Positions 37,111 through 45,796 of a stretch of DNA of 64,000 nucleotides are shown one piece after another; the first letter of the stretch is position 1, and each line of letters opens with the position of its first letter. The position numbers and the translations under genes are program-made. Source of the DNA: Methylobacterium sp. J-026 (GTDB taxonomy: Bacteria; Pseudomonadota; Alphaproteobacteria; Rhizobiales; Beijerinckiaceae); NCBI RefSeq assembly GCF_022829585.1, contig NZ_JAKSYC010000138.1, positions 1 to 64,000 of the forward strand, given 5' to 3'. The notes under the pieces were generated by a model, which saw only the letters and a program-made list of their open reading frames with translations, was not told the DNA's origin and ran no database searches.

Positions 37111-37315
37111 GGGAAGTCGCCGCCCGATGGGCCGGCCACCTCACGGTGACCGGGCTCTGCACATCGCCCGCCTCGCGGTTCAAAAGCCGGGCGCCGGCCC
37201 AAGGTTCCATCGCGGTTCCCCAGCGATGCCGCCCTGCACAGGAACGGTTGCCGCGATGCGGCGTTTTGCGCGGGAATCTCGGCCGTCCAAGGCCGTGCAG
37301 ATTCGGAGTCCCACC

Positions 37316-37951
37316 ATGACCAGCAGTCCGACCCCCTCCCCCGGGCCGACAGCGACCTCTCCCACCGGAATCCCGCTGGTGGGTGTCGCGCGTCTCGATG
37401 CCATGAGCGCGGCGCTCGCCCGCAACTGGTGGCTCGTCGCCCTGCGCGGGGTCGTGGCGATCCTGTTCGGCGCCCTCGCCCTCACCGCCCCGGGGGCGTT
37501 CGTGCTCTCCCTGGTGCTGTTCTTCGCCGCCTACATGCTGACCGACGGCGTCTTCGCCATCCTCGGCGCGGTCCGGGCCGCGCAACGTCACGAGCGCTGG
37601 GGCTTCCTGCTCCTGGAGGGGCTGGTCGACATCGTGGTGGCGGTCGCCGCCGCGCTGGTGCCGGCCGCCGCCGTCTGGGCCTTCGTGCTCATGCTCGCCG
37701 CCTGGGCGCTGGTGACCGGCGGCCTCATGATCGCGGCCGCGTTCCGGCTGCATCTCCATTATGGGCGCTGGTGGCTGATCCTGGGCGGCCTCGTGTCGAT
37801 CCTGTTCGGGATCGCGCTGATCGTCGCGCCGGGCATGTCGGCCCTGGTGCTGACGTGGTGGATCGGTGGCTACAGCCTCGCCTTCGGCGTTCTCCTGCTG
37901 ATCCTCGCGATCCAGCTGCGAAACCGGCACGGCGCGGCCGGGCTGCGGTGA
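37316..37951 (+). CDS. HdeD-like membrane protein (DUF308)
   Basis: 211-residue membrane protein with six hydrophobic helices arranged as repeated pairs, recognised as the HdeD/DUF308 family by NWWLVALRGVVAILFGALALTAPGAFVLSLVLFFAAYML-type patterns (first pair), ERWGFLLLEGLVDIVVAV and YGRWWLILGGLVSILFGIALIV. E. coli HdeD is linked to acid and density stress, but no role is proven here. The ATG at 37316 is preceded by CGGAG and begins a Ser/Thr/Pro-rich cytoplasmic lead; the longer frame from 37109 is not coding-like. Confidence 0.9.
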   Translation: MTSSPTPSPGPTATSPTGIPLVGVARLDAMSAALARNWWLVALRGVVAILFGALALTAPGAFVLSLVLFFAAYMLTDGVFAILGAVRAAQRHERWGFLLLEGLVDIVVAVAAALVPAAAVWAFVLMLAAWALVTGGLMIAAAFRLHLHYGRWWLILGGLVSILFGIALIVAPGMSALVLTWWIGGYSLAFGVLLLILAIQLRNRHGAAGLR

Positions 37952-38054
37952 GGCCGGGCGCACCGTCTTTTCCCCAAAGGCCGGTGGTCACCGTTCCGAA
38001 CGATGCTCTAGAACCGACCCACGGCCGGAACGCCCGGCCCCGGAACCCCATGCG

Positions 38055-40505
38055 ATGATGCCCGATGCGCCGGAGCGCAGCCCGGCCGACGGGCCGACCC
38101 CGTCAGGTTCGAATGCCGGGCCGGACCCGCGCTCGGCGGCCCGGGAGGCCCGCCGCGCCGCCGGCGACCTCGCGCGCAGCCTCTGGGCCCTGATCGCCGC
38201 GGGCGGCCTCGGTATCGCCGGCCTGGCGCGCACGATCTCTGTGCGGGCGCGGGGCCTGCTGGAGCGACGGCGCCGCGCCGGCCCGGTGGTCCGATCGCCG
38301 GAGCCGATCGGGACCACCGCCGCCTCACCTCTCCGTGGCGACCGGCCGCTCCGCTCCCGCCTGCGCCGGCACCCGGCCCTGATCGCCGCCGCGGCCGTGA
38401 TCCTGCTCCCGGTCCTGGCGCTGGCGGTCTACCTGCTCGCCGCCCTCCTGACCCTGCCGCCACTCGGCGGGGCCGTCATCGAGAGCGGCCAGCGGGCGAT
38501 CACGGTCGAGGCCGATGACGGACGCGTCTTCGCCACCCGCGGCAGCTTCCGGGGCCAGAAACTCACCGCGGCCGACCTGCCGCCACATCTCGCCCAGGCG
38601 ATCGTGGCGATCGAGGATCGGCGTTTCTACAGCCACTGGGGCATCGACCTGCGCGGCCTCATCCGGGCCGCGTGGCGCGACGTCGCGGGCGGCGGCGTCC
38701 GCGAGGGCGGATCGACGATCACGCAGCAATACGCGCGCCTCACCTCCCTGAACCAGGAGAAGACACTCTGGCGCAAGGCGCAGGAGGCGCTGCTGGCTCT
38801 GCGGGTCGAGGCGACCATGAGCAAGGACGAGATCCTGCTGGGCTACCTCGACACCGCCTATTTCGGCGCCGGGGCCTACGGGGCCGACGCGGCGGCCCGG
38901 CGCTACTTCGGCAAACCGGCCAAGGCCCTGAACCTCCCGGAATCGGCCATGCTGGCCGGGCTGGTGCGCGCGCCCTCGCAGCTCGCCCCGACGCGCAACC
39001 TCGGCGGCGCCAAGGAGCGGGCCGACGTGGTGCTCCAGGCCATGGTCGAGACCGGCGCGATCACCCAGAGCGAGTCCGACGCGGCGCGGCGCCAGAGCGT
39101 GACCCTGAAGACGCCGCCCGAGGCGCCCCCCGGCACCAACTACTTCCTCGACATGATCGCCGGCGACGTGAAGCGGTTGGCCGGCAAGGACGGCGACCTC
39201 ACGGTCCGCTCGACCCTGAACCTCGACCTCCAGAGTCTCGCCGAGGGCGTCGTCGCCCGGCGCCTCGACAAGGACGGGCGCCGCCGCAAGGTCGGCCAGG
39301 CGGCCATGGTGGTGCTGTCGAAGGAGGGCGCGATCCTCGCCATGGTGGGGGGCCGCGACTACGAGGACAGCCAGTTCAACCGCGCCGTCCAGGCCAAGCG
39401 CCAGCCGGGCTCCCTGTTTAAGCTCCTCGTCTACCTCACCGCCTACGAGCAGGGCTACACGCCCGACTCCGTGCTGGTCGACCGGCCGGTGCAGATCGGC
39501 GACTGGGAGCCGGAGAACGACGACGGGCGCTTTCGCGGGCCGGTGCCGCTGCGGACCGCCTTCGCCCTCTCGATCAACACGGTGGCGGCCCAGCTCGGCC
39601 AGGAGGTCGGCATCCCGGCGGTGATCGCGACCGCGCGCAAGCTCGGGATCCAGTCCGACCTGCCGAACGTGCCGAGCCTGGTCCTCGGCTCGGGCGCCGT
39701 GAGCCTCCTGGAGATGACCCGCGCCTACGGTTCGGTGCTGTCCAGCCGCGCTCCGCTCCAGGCCTTCGCCATCCAGGCGATCCGCGGGGCGGCACCGCAG
39801 CCGCTCTATGTCCAGCCCGACGCCGCACCCGGGGCAACCCTCGCCCAGGAGCCGCGCACGGCGATGCTCGATTCGCTCCAAGCGGTGGTCGAGTCCGGGA
39901 CCGGACTGGCGGCGCGGGTGCCGGGCCAGATCATCGGTGGCAAGACCGGCACGAGCCAGGCTTTCCGCGACGCGTGGTTCGTGGGCATGAGCCCGGATCT
40001 CGTGGTGGGGATCTGGGTCGGCAACGACGACGACAGCCCGATGAACCGGATGTTCGGCGGCGAGATGCCCGCCGGGATCTTCCACGACTTCGTCCAGCGG
40101 GCGTCGGAGAAGCTGGCCAAGGGGAAGCCGCGCCCCTCCGCGGAACGGTCCGAGCCGGCCCGGGCTCCCACGCCCGCGCAGGCCGCGGCGGGGGATATCC
40201 GGGGCGTGCCGGAGGTGGTCGATACCGGGACCCTGTCCCTGCGCGGGCGCACCGTGCGCCTCCTCGGCGTCGAGGGGGAGCGTGGCCATCTCGCCCGCCA
40301 GCTCGCGAGCTACCTGCGACGGCGCGAGGTGGTCTGCACCGGGGTTGCCGACGCCGCCGGCGCCCGGTGCCGGATCGAGGGCGACGACCTCGCCGGGCTG
40401 ATCCTGGCGGCGGGCGGGGCCCGGGCCGCGGAGGATGCGCCCCTGGACCTGCTCGGCGCCGAGGAGCAGGCGCGGGCCGAGCGCGTCGGCCTCTGGGGCC
40501 GCTGA
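38055..40505 (+). CDS. Class A penicillin-binding protein (PBP1A type) with C-terminal nuclease-like domain
   Basis: Bifunctional peptidoglycan synthase, 816 residues. A basic cytoplasmic tail leads to one membrane helix (about 118-138). The glycosyltransferase domain carries AIEDRRFYSHWGIDLRG (catalytic Glu near 186) and EGGSTITQQYAR. The transpeptidase has the serine in RQPGSLFKLLVY (near 452), the second motif SINT, and KTGTSQAF (near 628). After residue about 715 the sequence changes to VVDTGTLSLRGRTVRLLGVEGERG ending in EQARAERVGLWGR. That tail resembles a staphylococcal-nuclease-like fold with altered catalytic residues, an unusual addition for a PBP. ATGs at 38055 and 38058 are both possible starts. 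Confidence 0.93.
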   Translation: MMPDAPERSPADGPTPSGSNAGPDPRSAAREARRAAGDLARSLWALIAAGGLGIAGLARTISVRARGLLERRRRAGPVVRSPEPIGTTAASPLRGDRPLRSRLRRHPALIAAAAVILLPVLALAVYLLAALLTLPPLGGAVIESGQRAITVEADDGRVFATRGSFRGQKLTAADLPPHLAQAIVAIEDRRFYSHWGIDLRGLIRAAWRDVAGGGVREGGSTITQQYARLTSLNQEKTLWRKAQEALLALRVEATMSKDEILLGYLDTAYFGAGAYGADAAARRYFGKPAKALNLPESAMLAGLVRAPSQLAPTRNLGGAKERADVVLQAMVETGAITQSESDAARRQSVTLKTPPEAPPGTNYFLDMIAGDVKRLAGKDGDLTVRSTLNLDLQSLAEGVVARRLDKDGRRRKVGQAAMVVLSKEGAILAMVGGRDYEDSQFNRAVQAKRQPGSLFKLLVYLTAYEQGYTPDSVLVDRPVQIGDWEPENDDGRFRGPVPLRTAFALSINTVAAQLGQEVGIPAVIATARKLGIQSDLPNVPSLVLGSGAVSLLEMTRAYGSVLSSRAPLQAFAIQAIRGAAPQPLYVQPDAAPGATLAQEPRTAMLDSLQAVVESGTGLAARVPGQIIGGKTGTSQAFRDAWFVGMSPDLVVGIWVGNDDDSPMNRMFGGEMPAGIFHDFVQRASEKLAKGKPRPSAERSEPARAPTPAQAAAGDIRGVPEVVDTGTLSLRGRTVRLLGVEGERGHLARQLASYLRRREVVCTGVADAAGARCRIEGDDLAGLILAAGGARAAEDAPLDLLGAEEQARAERVGLWGR

Positions 40506-40509
40506 GGCG

Positions 40510-40938
40510 TCAGCCCGTTCCGAGCTTGGCCAGGGTCAGCGGATCGGGTTCGGCGGCGAAATACCGGGCCAGCGCCTCGGCGAAGAGGGCCTCGTCCGGC
40601 GCAGCGGCGGAGAACAGCGTCAGGCTGGAGCGGAACTTCACGTCGTCCGGGGAGCCGAAGATCGCCCGCGCCGAGCGCCCGGACACGGCGTTGACCGCCG
40701 TCGTGCAGGCCCGCAGGCGCGCCCCCAGTACCGGATGCGCGAGATAGGCGCGCGCCTCGGCCAGGGAACCGAGCGCGTAGCGCTGCGCCATCGGGCTCGA
40801 ACCCAGGCCGGCGATCTGCGGGAAGATGAACCACATCCAGTGGCTGCGCTTCTCCCCGGCCCGCAATTCCGCGAGGGCCTGCGGATAGACGCCGTCCTGG
40901 GCCGTGACGAAGCGTCCGAGATCCTGCACGTCCGCCAT
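40510..40938 (-). CDS. DUF1810 family protein
   Basis: 142-residue soluble protein of the DUF1810 family, recognised by GEKRSHWMWFIFPQIAGLG near the N-terminus, ALGSLAEARAYLAHPVLGARL in the centre and the end FGSPDDVKFRSSLTLFSAAAPDE. Members resemble a macro-domain-adjacent fold in some annotations, but no activity is established. It converges on the PBP gene with only a few bases between. Confidence 0.9.
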   Translation of the reverse strand: MADVQDLGRFVTAQDGVYPQALAELRAGEKRSHWMWFIFPQIAGLGSSPMAQRYALGSLAEARAYLAHPVLGARLRACTTAVNAVSGRSARAIFGSPDDVKFRSSLTLFSAAAPDEALFAEALARYFAAEPDPLTLAKLGTG

Positions 40939-41036
40939 CGCCCCGCTCCTAGCCGCCTCGGTGGGACAACGGCCCGGCGCGCTCCGGGATGCAGGGCGTC
41001 CCTGACGTCCCGGCTGGTTTCGTGTAAGCGCGGCCT

Positions 41037-41402
41037 ATGTTCGGCACCCTCGTCGCCTTCATGGTCGCGAATCCGGCGACAAGCCACGCCCTGACGGCCA
41101 TCCTCGAGACCGGCGGGATGGCGGCCGCCCTGATCCTGCTGCGGACGCCCCGGCCGGAGGGCACCGCTGCGCTCCTGGTCTCGACCTACTATTACGGCCG
41201 GGAGGCCGGCCAGCGCGAGCACGACGTCAAGCACGCGGGCTGGGACGCCGTTCAGGCGCATCTCGGCGCCGAATTCCTGTATGGATGGGCCCTGCCGAAC
41301 CTTCAGCAGTGGGTGGCGCCGACCTGCGCAGCCTGGGCGGTGGCGGCCACGATCCTCCTGCTCCGGTCGCGGAACCGGCGCGCCGGCAGCGCTCTCCGGT
41401 AG
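41037..41402 (+). CDS. Small predicted membrane protein, unknown function
   Basis: 121 residues with two likely hydrophobic segments, at the N-terminus (SHALTAILETGGMAAALILL) and near the C-terminus (APTCAAWAVAATILLLR), separated by a polar stretch containing STYYYGREAGQREHD. No family recognised. Divergent from the DUF1810 gene with about 100 bases between. Codon use looks coding, but it could be a weakly expressed or spurious frame. Confidence 0.5.
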   Translation: MFGTLVAFMVANPATSHALTAILETGGMAAALILLRTPRPEGTAALLVSTYYYGREAGQREHDVKHAGWDAVQAHLGAEFLYGWALPNLQQWVAPTCAAWAVAATILLLRSRNRRAGSALR

Positions 41403-41429
41403 CCTGCTCCGGTTCGAACCGCCCCGCGC

Positions 41430-41699
41430 TCAGGTCCGCGCGAAGGGGCCGTCCGACGGACCGATTTCGCTCCGGTCGCCGAGGAGCCAGCGGGCCGAGG
41501 CGATGATCTGGACCGTGTCGCGGTTGTCGCACTGACGCCGCGCCAGGGCTTCCAGATCACGCAGGTAATCGATCACCGGACTGCGCTGCTTCTCGCCCCG
41601 TCCGATCACCGGCTCGACCTTGGCGGTCACCGTCCCGGCGACCGTCTCCCAGAATCCGGGCTGGCAGCCCGCGGAATCTCGACGTGAAGGCTGGTGCAT
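41430..41699 (-). CDS. Small hypothetical protein
   Basis: An 89-residue frame from the ATG at 41699. The C-terminal two thirds (KQRSPVIDYLRDLEALARRQCDNRDTVQIIASARWLL) looks like a folded helical protein and is coding-like, while the first 25 residues are less so. No family is recognised. The open frame continues upstream to 42050, but that overlaps the DUF2061 gene on the other strand and is probably not translated. Confidence 0.45.
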   Translation of the reverse strand: MHQPSRRDSAGCQPGFWETVAGTVTAKVEPVIGRGEKQRSPVIDYLRDLEALARRQCDNRDTVQIIASARWLLGDRSEIGPSDGPFART

Positions 41700-41910
41700 C
41701 GCGCGTACCCTTCTGCCTCGCAGGCCGGGTTTGTCGAGCGTTTCGCGGCGCGCCGCATTCACCCATGTTGGATGCGGCGCCGCAATGGCGCGGACGCCCC
41801 GACACGCGTGCGCCATTGTCATCGCCGGCCGCCGAACGTCAGGTGTCGGGGCCATCAGGGCGGCCCGCGCCTCCAGGCGGCTGCGTCCGGGCGGGCAGGA
41901 AGGGATCGCT

Positions 41911-42186
41911 ATGCCGGCCGATGATTCACCAACCGAGGACCAGTCGGTTCGACCCGATCCCGGCGCGCGACCGGCCGCGCCGCCCGGGGAGACCCGCCTT
42001 CGCTCGATCGCCAAGGCCGTGAGCTGGCGCGTCGTCGGAAGCCTCGACACGCTGCTGCTGTCCTACCTGTTCACCGGGAATGTCCTGATCGCCGGTTCCA
42101 TCGCGTCGACGGAGACCCTGACCAAGACGGTACTGTACTACCTGCACGAGCGCGGCTGGGGCCTGGTGCGTCTGGGCCGCGCCTGA
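41911..42186 (+). CDS. DUF2061 family membrane protein
   Basis: 91-residue membrane protein with two hydrophobic helices. The family core TRLRSIAKAVSWRVVGSLDTLLLSYLFTG and the later ASTETLTKTVLYYLHERGW are diagnostic of DUF2061. Function unknown. A good AGGAAGGG sequence lies 8-15 bases before the ATG at 41911. The C-terminus lies 51 bases before the terminator of the convergent lanmodulin-like gene. Confidence 0.9.
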   Translation: MPADDSPTEDQSVRPDPGARPAAPPGETRLRSIAKAVSWRVVGSLDTLLLSYLFTGNVLIAGSIASTETLTKTVLYYLHERGWGLVRLGRA

Positions 42187-42232
42187 GAGGGGGCGTATCC
42201 CTCCGACAGACCGCGTTTGGCGCGCCGCGACG

Positions 42233-42262
42233 AAAAAACCCCCGTGGAGGGATCCACGGGGG
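42233..42262 (-). terminator. Rho-independent terminator of the lanmodulin-like gene
   Basis: Reading leftwards after the lanmodulin stop: a 10-bp perfect stem (CCCCCGTGGA pairing with TCCACGGGGG) around a 4-base loop, followed by six T (six A at 42233-42238 on the given strand). A strong intrinsic terminator, which implies a highly expressed single-gene transcript. Confidence 0.9.
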
Positions 42263-42300
42263 TTCGGATCGGAGGCACCCCAGTTGGGGACCCGGTGCGG

Positions 42301-42714
42301 TTACTTGATGAGGGCGAGCAGCGCCTTGCCGGCCTTCGTGTTCAGCTCCTTGGCGTCCAAGGTGCCGTCGCCGTCCGGATCGGCCATCTTGAAGCGCGCG
42401 GCGACCGCAGCGAGGTACTCCTTCTTGTCGAGGGTGCCGTCGCTGTCCGGGTCGGCCTGCTTCACGCCGACCTGGCTCAGGCGACCCTTCAGCTCACGGG
42501 CGTCGAGGGTCCCGTCGGAATCCTTCTCGAGACGGTCGAAGGTCGCGGAGGCCACCGCCTCGACTTCCTTCATGTCCACCGTGCCGTCGCTGTCGGTGTC
42601 GATCATCTTCACGGCGCTGGCGCCGCTCACGGGCTTGGCCCACGCGGCCGGAACCGAAAGGGTGGACAGCGCGAGGGCTGCGGCGGCGAAACCACTGAGA
42701 ACACGAAGGGTCAT
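42301..42714 (-). CDS. Lanmodulin homologue, exported four-EF-hand protein
   Basis: Exported 137-residue protein; signal peptide to about A26 (SVPAAWA). Four EF loops: D39-E50 (DTDSDGTVDMKE), E63-E74 (EKDSDGTLDARE), D88-E99 (DPDSDGTLDKKE), D112-E123 (DPDGDGTLDAKE). The 12-, 13- and 12-residue spacers, the LKGR sequence after loop 2, the YLAAV after loop 3 and the C-terminal Leu-rich end match Methylorubrum extorquens lanmodulin, the lanthanide-binding protein. Aspartate at loop position 9 is kept in all four. The lanmodulin-typical proline at position 2 is lost in loops 1 and 2, loop 2 starts with Glu, and loop 4 starts with Asp, not Asn. Metal preference may therefore differ. The ATG at 42714 has GGGAGAA upstream. 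Confidence 0.88.
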   Translation of the reverse strand: MTLRVLSGFAAAALALSTLSVPAAWAKPVSGASAVKMIDTDSDGTVDMKEVEAVASATFDRLEKDSDGTLDARELKGRLSQVGVKQADPDSDGTLDKKEYLAAVAARFKMADPDGDGTLDAKELNTKAGKALLALIK

Positions 42715-42830
42715 TGCCAAATTCTCCCGAAAAATTATGCCCGATCTTCCTAGTTCGCGATTCGCTTTGCTGCAAGTGCGAAATTGCCGGCCCGAGGTCG
42801 TCGGCACGGACAAGACAGATCCTTCATGAG

Positions 42831-42855
42831 AAAGGGGCCGGCGGTTGCCGGACCC
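42831..42855 (-). terminator. Possible terminator of the peptide-binding protein gene
   Basis: Stem CCGGC/GCCGG around GGTT, extended by GGG/CCC past a bulged A, followed on the left-reading strand by TTTCTC. It lies 43 bases beyond the stop of the binding-protein gene and before the lanmodulin promoter, where a terminator is expected. Confidence 0.5.
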
Positions 42856-42897
42856 TCATGTGTTGGACAATCGTCGGAATGCGGGTCGGGGATCGGA

Positions 42898-44517
42898 TCA
42901 GGCGAGGGTCGCGAGATCCTGGAACCAATGCTGCGCCTGCACATAGGTCTTCACCCGCGGCGACAGGGCGTGCGGATTGGTGTCGTGCACCACCCAGACC
43001 TGGACCGCGTCATCGACGACGATCTCGTGGATGCGCGCCAGCAGCCTGTTCTGCTCGTCCGTATCGAGGCTGGCCTTCACCTTGTCGCACAGGGCATCGA
43101 CCTCGGGGTTGCGATAGTGGCTCCAGTTCACGCCGTTCGGAGCGATCTGCTTCGAGTCGTAGAAGCGCAGGATCGCGTAGAACGGGTCCGAGGTGACGTA
43201 GGCGATGTTCTCGGCCGTGACGCCCTTGAGGCTCGGATCCGCCGCCCCCTGGCGCCAGGCGGTGTAGGCCACCTCCAGCTCCACCGTCTTGAATTCGACC
43301 TGGATCCCGACCTCCGCCCAGCTCTGCTGGATGAACTCGTTGATCGGCAGGGACAGCATCTGCCCGGTTCCGCCGGTCGGGATCAGGATCGTGGCCTTGA
43401 CCGGATTCTTCACCGAGAAGCCCGCCTCCGCGACGAGCTTGCGCGCCTGATCGACGTCGGTCTTGATCTGGAAGCTCGGCTTGCCGAACCACGGGCTCGA
43501 CTGCTGCACCTGACCCACGGCCGGCTGCGCGAGCCCGCCCATCAGCTCCACGACGCCCGCGCGGTCGACGGCGAGGTTGGCGGCCCGGCGCAGGCGCAGG
43601 TCCCGCCAGGGCGAGCCCTCCAGCATCGAGAGATGGTAGTTCCAGACATGCGGTGTCTCGTTGCCGACGACCCGCATGCCGGCGCCCTTCAGGCGCGGGA
43701 CCGCGTCGGGGGCCGGCGATTCGATCAGGTCGACCGCGCCGGACAGGAGTGCGTTCACCCGGGCGAGGTCCTCGGGGACGCAGCTCAGCGTGAGCTTGCC
43801 GAGCTTCGGCACCCGCTTCGGGTTCCAGTATCCGACGTTCGGCAGGAGCTCGAGGCGCACCCGCGGGACCAGCTGGCCCATGCGGAACGGCCCGGTGCCC
43901 GAGGGTTCGAAGGCGAACTTCGCCCAGTCGTGGCCGACCTTCTCGTACTGGGCCGGCGAGGAGATCAGGAACCAGAGCATCTGGTAGGGGAACAGGCTGT
44001 CGGGCGCCTTGGTGGTCACCTGAACGGTCCTGGGGTCGAGCTTCCGGTAGCTCGCCACGCCGGGCAGGCGCGGGCGGACCTGCGCGGCCTGGCGCTGGTC
44101 GAAATGCGGCGCCTCCTTGTTCAGCACCTTGTCGAAGTTCCAGATCACCGCGTCGGCGTCGAAGGCCGAGCCGTCGTGGAAGGTCACGCCCTCGCGCAGG
44201 TGGAAGGTCCAGACCTTGGGATCCGCCGGATCGGCCTCCCAGGCGGTGGCGAGCCCCGGGACCATCTTGCCCGGCCGGTCGGCGACGTCGAGTTCCCAGG
44301 CGACCAGGGGGTCATAGAGGGTCAGGCCGGTGAACTGATAGCCGCCGGCGCCCCGGTCGGGCTGGCCGGTGGTCAGCGGCAGATCGGTCATCGAGATGCC
44401 GTAGGTCAGGCTGCCGGGGGCCGCACCCTGCGCCCCGGCCCGGTCCGGCGCCCCGAACGCGGCCAGGGCGGCGCCTCCGGCCATCAGCGAGCGGCGTGTC
44501 GGCTTGATCGAATCCAT
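42898..44517 (-). CDS. ABC transporter substrate-binding protein, peptide/nickel family
   Basis: Periplasmic solute-binding protein of the DppA/OppA (SBP family 5) class, 539 residues. The N-terminus KPTRRSLMAGGAALAAFG is a twin-arginine type signal. Family features: GLTLYDPLVAWE, PGLATAWEADPADPKVWTFHLREGVTFHDG, SGTGPFRM and the C-terminal NWSHYRNPEVDALCDKVKAS. The ATG at 44517 is chosen directly before the signal; the open frame extends to 44607. No permease or ATPase genes lie nearby, so it is an orphan binding protein. Ligand unknown: peptides, nickel chelates and other small ligands are all seen in the family. Confidence 0.93.
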   Translation of the reverse strand: MDSIKPTRRSLMAGGAALAAFGAPDRAGAQGAAPGSLTYGISMTDLPLTTGQPDRGAGGYQFTGLTLYDPLVAWELDVADRPGKMVPGLATAWEADPADPKVWTFHLREGVTFHDGSAFDADAVIWNFDKVLNKEAPHFDQRQAAQVRPRLPGVASYRKLDPRTVQVTTKAPDSLFPYQMLWFLISSPAQYEKVGHDWAKFAFEPSGTGPFRMGQLVPRVRLELLPNVGYWNPKRVPKLGKLTLSCVPEDLARVNALLSGAVDLIESPAPDAVPRLKGAGMRVVGNETPHVWNYHLSMLEGSPWRDLRLRRAANLAVDRAGVVELMGGLAQPAVGQVQQSSPWFGKPSFQIKTDVDQARKLVAEAGFSVKNPVKATILIPTGGTGQMLSLPINEFIQQSWAEVGIQVEFKTVELEVAYTAWRQGAADPSLKGVTAENIAYVTSDPFYAILRFYDSKQIAPNGVNWSHYRNPEVDALCDKVKASLDTDEQNRLLARIHEIVVDDAVQVWVVHDTNPHALSPRVKTYVQAQHWFQDLATLA

Positions 44518-44646
44518 CGTGTCTCTCGGCAGAGGGGAACGCGCCGCCCGGAAGCGCCGCCCATCCGTCGGGGCGCCGCGCCCGGGGCTGCATACGGTAT
44601 CTTGCATGCATCGTGCCCAACGCCGCGGCCGTCGGTATTCGGCGCC

Positions 44647-45708
44647 CTACCCCTCCCAGACCTGTCCGGGCCTCAGCGCCAGGAACCGATCGGGGGCGAT
44701 CCCCTGCGCTGCGAGCGCCGCGGACAGCGCCTCCGCCGGGCGTTCGATGCCCTCGTCGGTGAGCTGGAAGGTGCCCCAATGGTGGCCGAGCGCCTGCTCG
44801 GCCCCGAGCAGCGCCAGGGCCTCCACGGCCTCGGCGGGGTTCACGTGCTGGGCCTTCATGAACCAGCGCGGCTCGTAGGCGCCGATCGGCAGGGTCGCGA
44901 GGCGGGGCGCCCCGAACCGGGCGCGGATGTCGCGAAACAGGCCGCCGTCGCCAAAGCCGGTATCGCCGACATGGTAGTGGACGCCCCGGGACGAGGTGAT
45001 CACGAAGGCGCACCACAGCGCCATGCGCCGGTCCTTCACGCCCCGGGCCGACCAATGGTTCGCCGGGGTCAGGTGGACCTGCAGCCCGTCGCCGAGATCG
45101 ACCGACTCACCCCAGTCGCGGGTCTCGACATGCATCGTGTCGTCGTAGCCGCGCAGGATCGCGTCGTTGCCCAGCGGCGCCACGATCAGCGGCTGGTGCG
45201 CCTGCCAGATCCGCGCGAGGGCCGGCCCGTCGAGATGGTCGTAGTGATTGTGTGTGATCAGCACCGCGTCGATGGGCGGCAGGTCGGACAGGGCGATGCC
45301 CGGCAGGTTCACGCGCTTCGGGCCGGCGAAGCGGACCGGGCTCGCGCGCTTGGCGAAGACCGGGTCGATCAGGATGTTGCGGCCGGCGACCTGAACGAGG
45401 TAGCTCGCATGGCCGATCAGCACGACCCGCAATCCCGCGACGCGTTCGGGCGGCCGGTCCGCCGGATAGGGGCTCGGAAAACGCTTCGGCCAGGGCTCCC
45501 GCTGGCGCTTGGCCTGCCAGCGCAGGACATCGGGCAGCGACTTGTCGGTCGCCTGGTCCGGCAGGAAGAACCGCAGGCCGTCGAAATGGTCGGAGACGGG
45601 CCCCCGGTAATAGGGATTCTTGCCGCGCCGGTGGGCGGCATAGCCGACGCCGCCGAGCGTCATCACCGTGGCCGCACTCGCGACCGTGAGCAGGCTGCGC
45701 CGTTTCAT
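44647..45708 (-). CDS. Metallo-beta-lactamase fold hydrolase (NAPE-PLD/UlaG-like)
   Basis: 353 residues with an N-terminal hydrophobic anchor or signal (LLTVASAATVMTLGGVGYA). The zinc motif is LITHNHYDHLD, with further ligands in YHVGDTGFGDG and the late GHHWGTFQLTDE. This set, together with VVLIGHASYLVQVAGRNILIDPVF, matches the NAPE-phospholipase-D-like group of periplasmic or membrane-bound hydrolases; a true beta-lactamase is unlikely. Substrate is unknown. It is upstream of the peptide-binding protein gene on the same strand, about 130 bases apart. Confidence 0.9.
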   Translation of the reverse strand: MKRRSLLTVASAATVMTLGGVGYAAHRRGKNPYYRGPVSDHFDGLRFFLPDQATDKSLPDVLRWQAKRQREPWPKRFPSPYPADRPPERVAGLRVVLIGHASYLVQVAGRNILIDPVFAKRASPVRFAGPKRVNLPGIALSDLPPIDAVLITHNHYDHLDGPALARIWQAHQPLIVAPLGNDAILRGYDDTMHVETRDWGESVDLGDGLQVHLTPANHWSARGVKDRRMALWCAFVITSSRGVHYHVGDTGFGDGGLFRDIRARFGAPRLATLPIGAYEPRWFMKAQHVNPAEAVEALALLGAEQALGHHWGTFQLTDEGIERPAEALSAALAAQGIAPDRFLALRPGQVWEG

Positions 45709-45796
45709 GGATGTGAGATGGCCGATCGCGCGCGCCGGTCAAGTTCACCGGCCTTGCGGCGGCGGGCCTCAGGGCCTGTCCGGGCCGCGGCGACGG

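Noticed and set aside
41405..41425. T-loop-like GGTTCGAACC, possible tRNA
   Set aside because: No acceptor stem, anticodon arm or CCA context could be folded around it. It is a simple palindrome near the end of a small gene.
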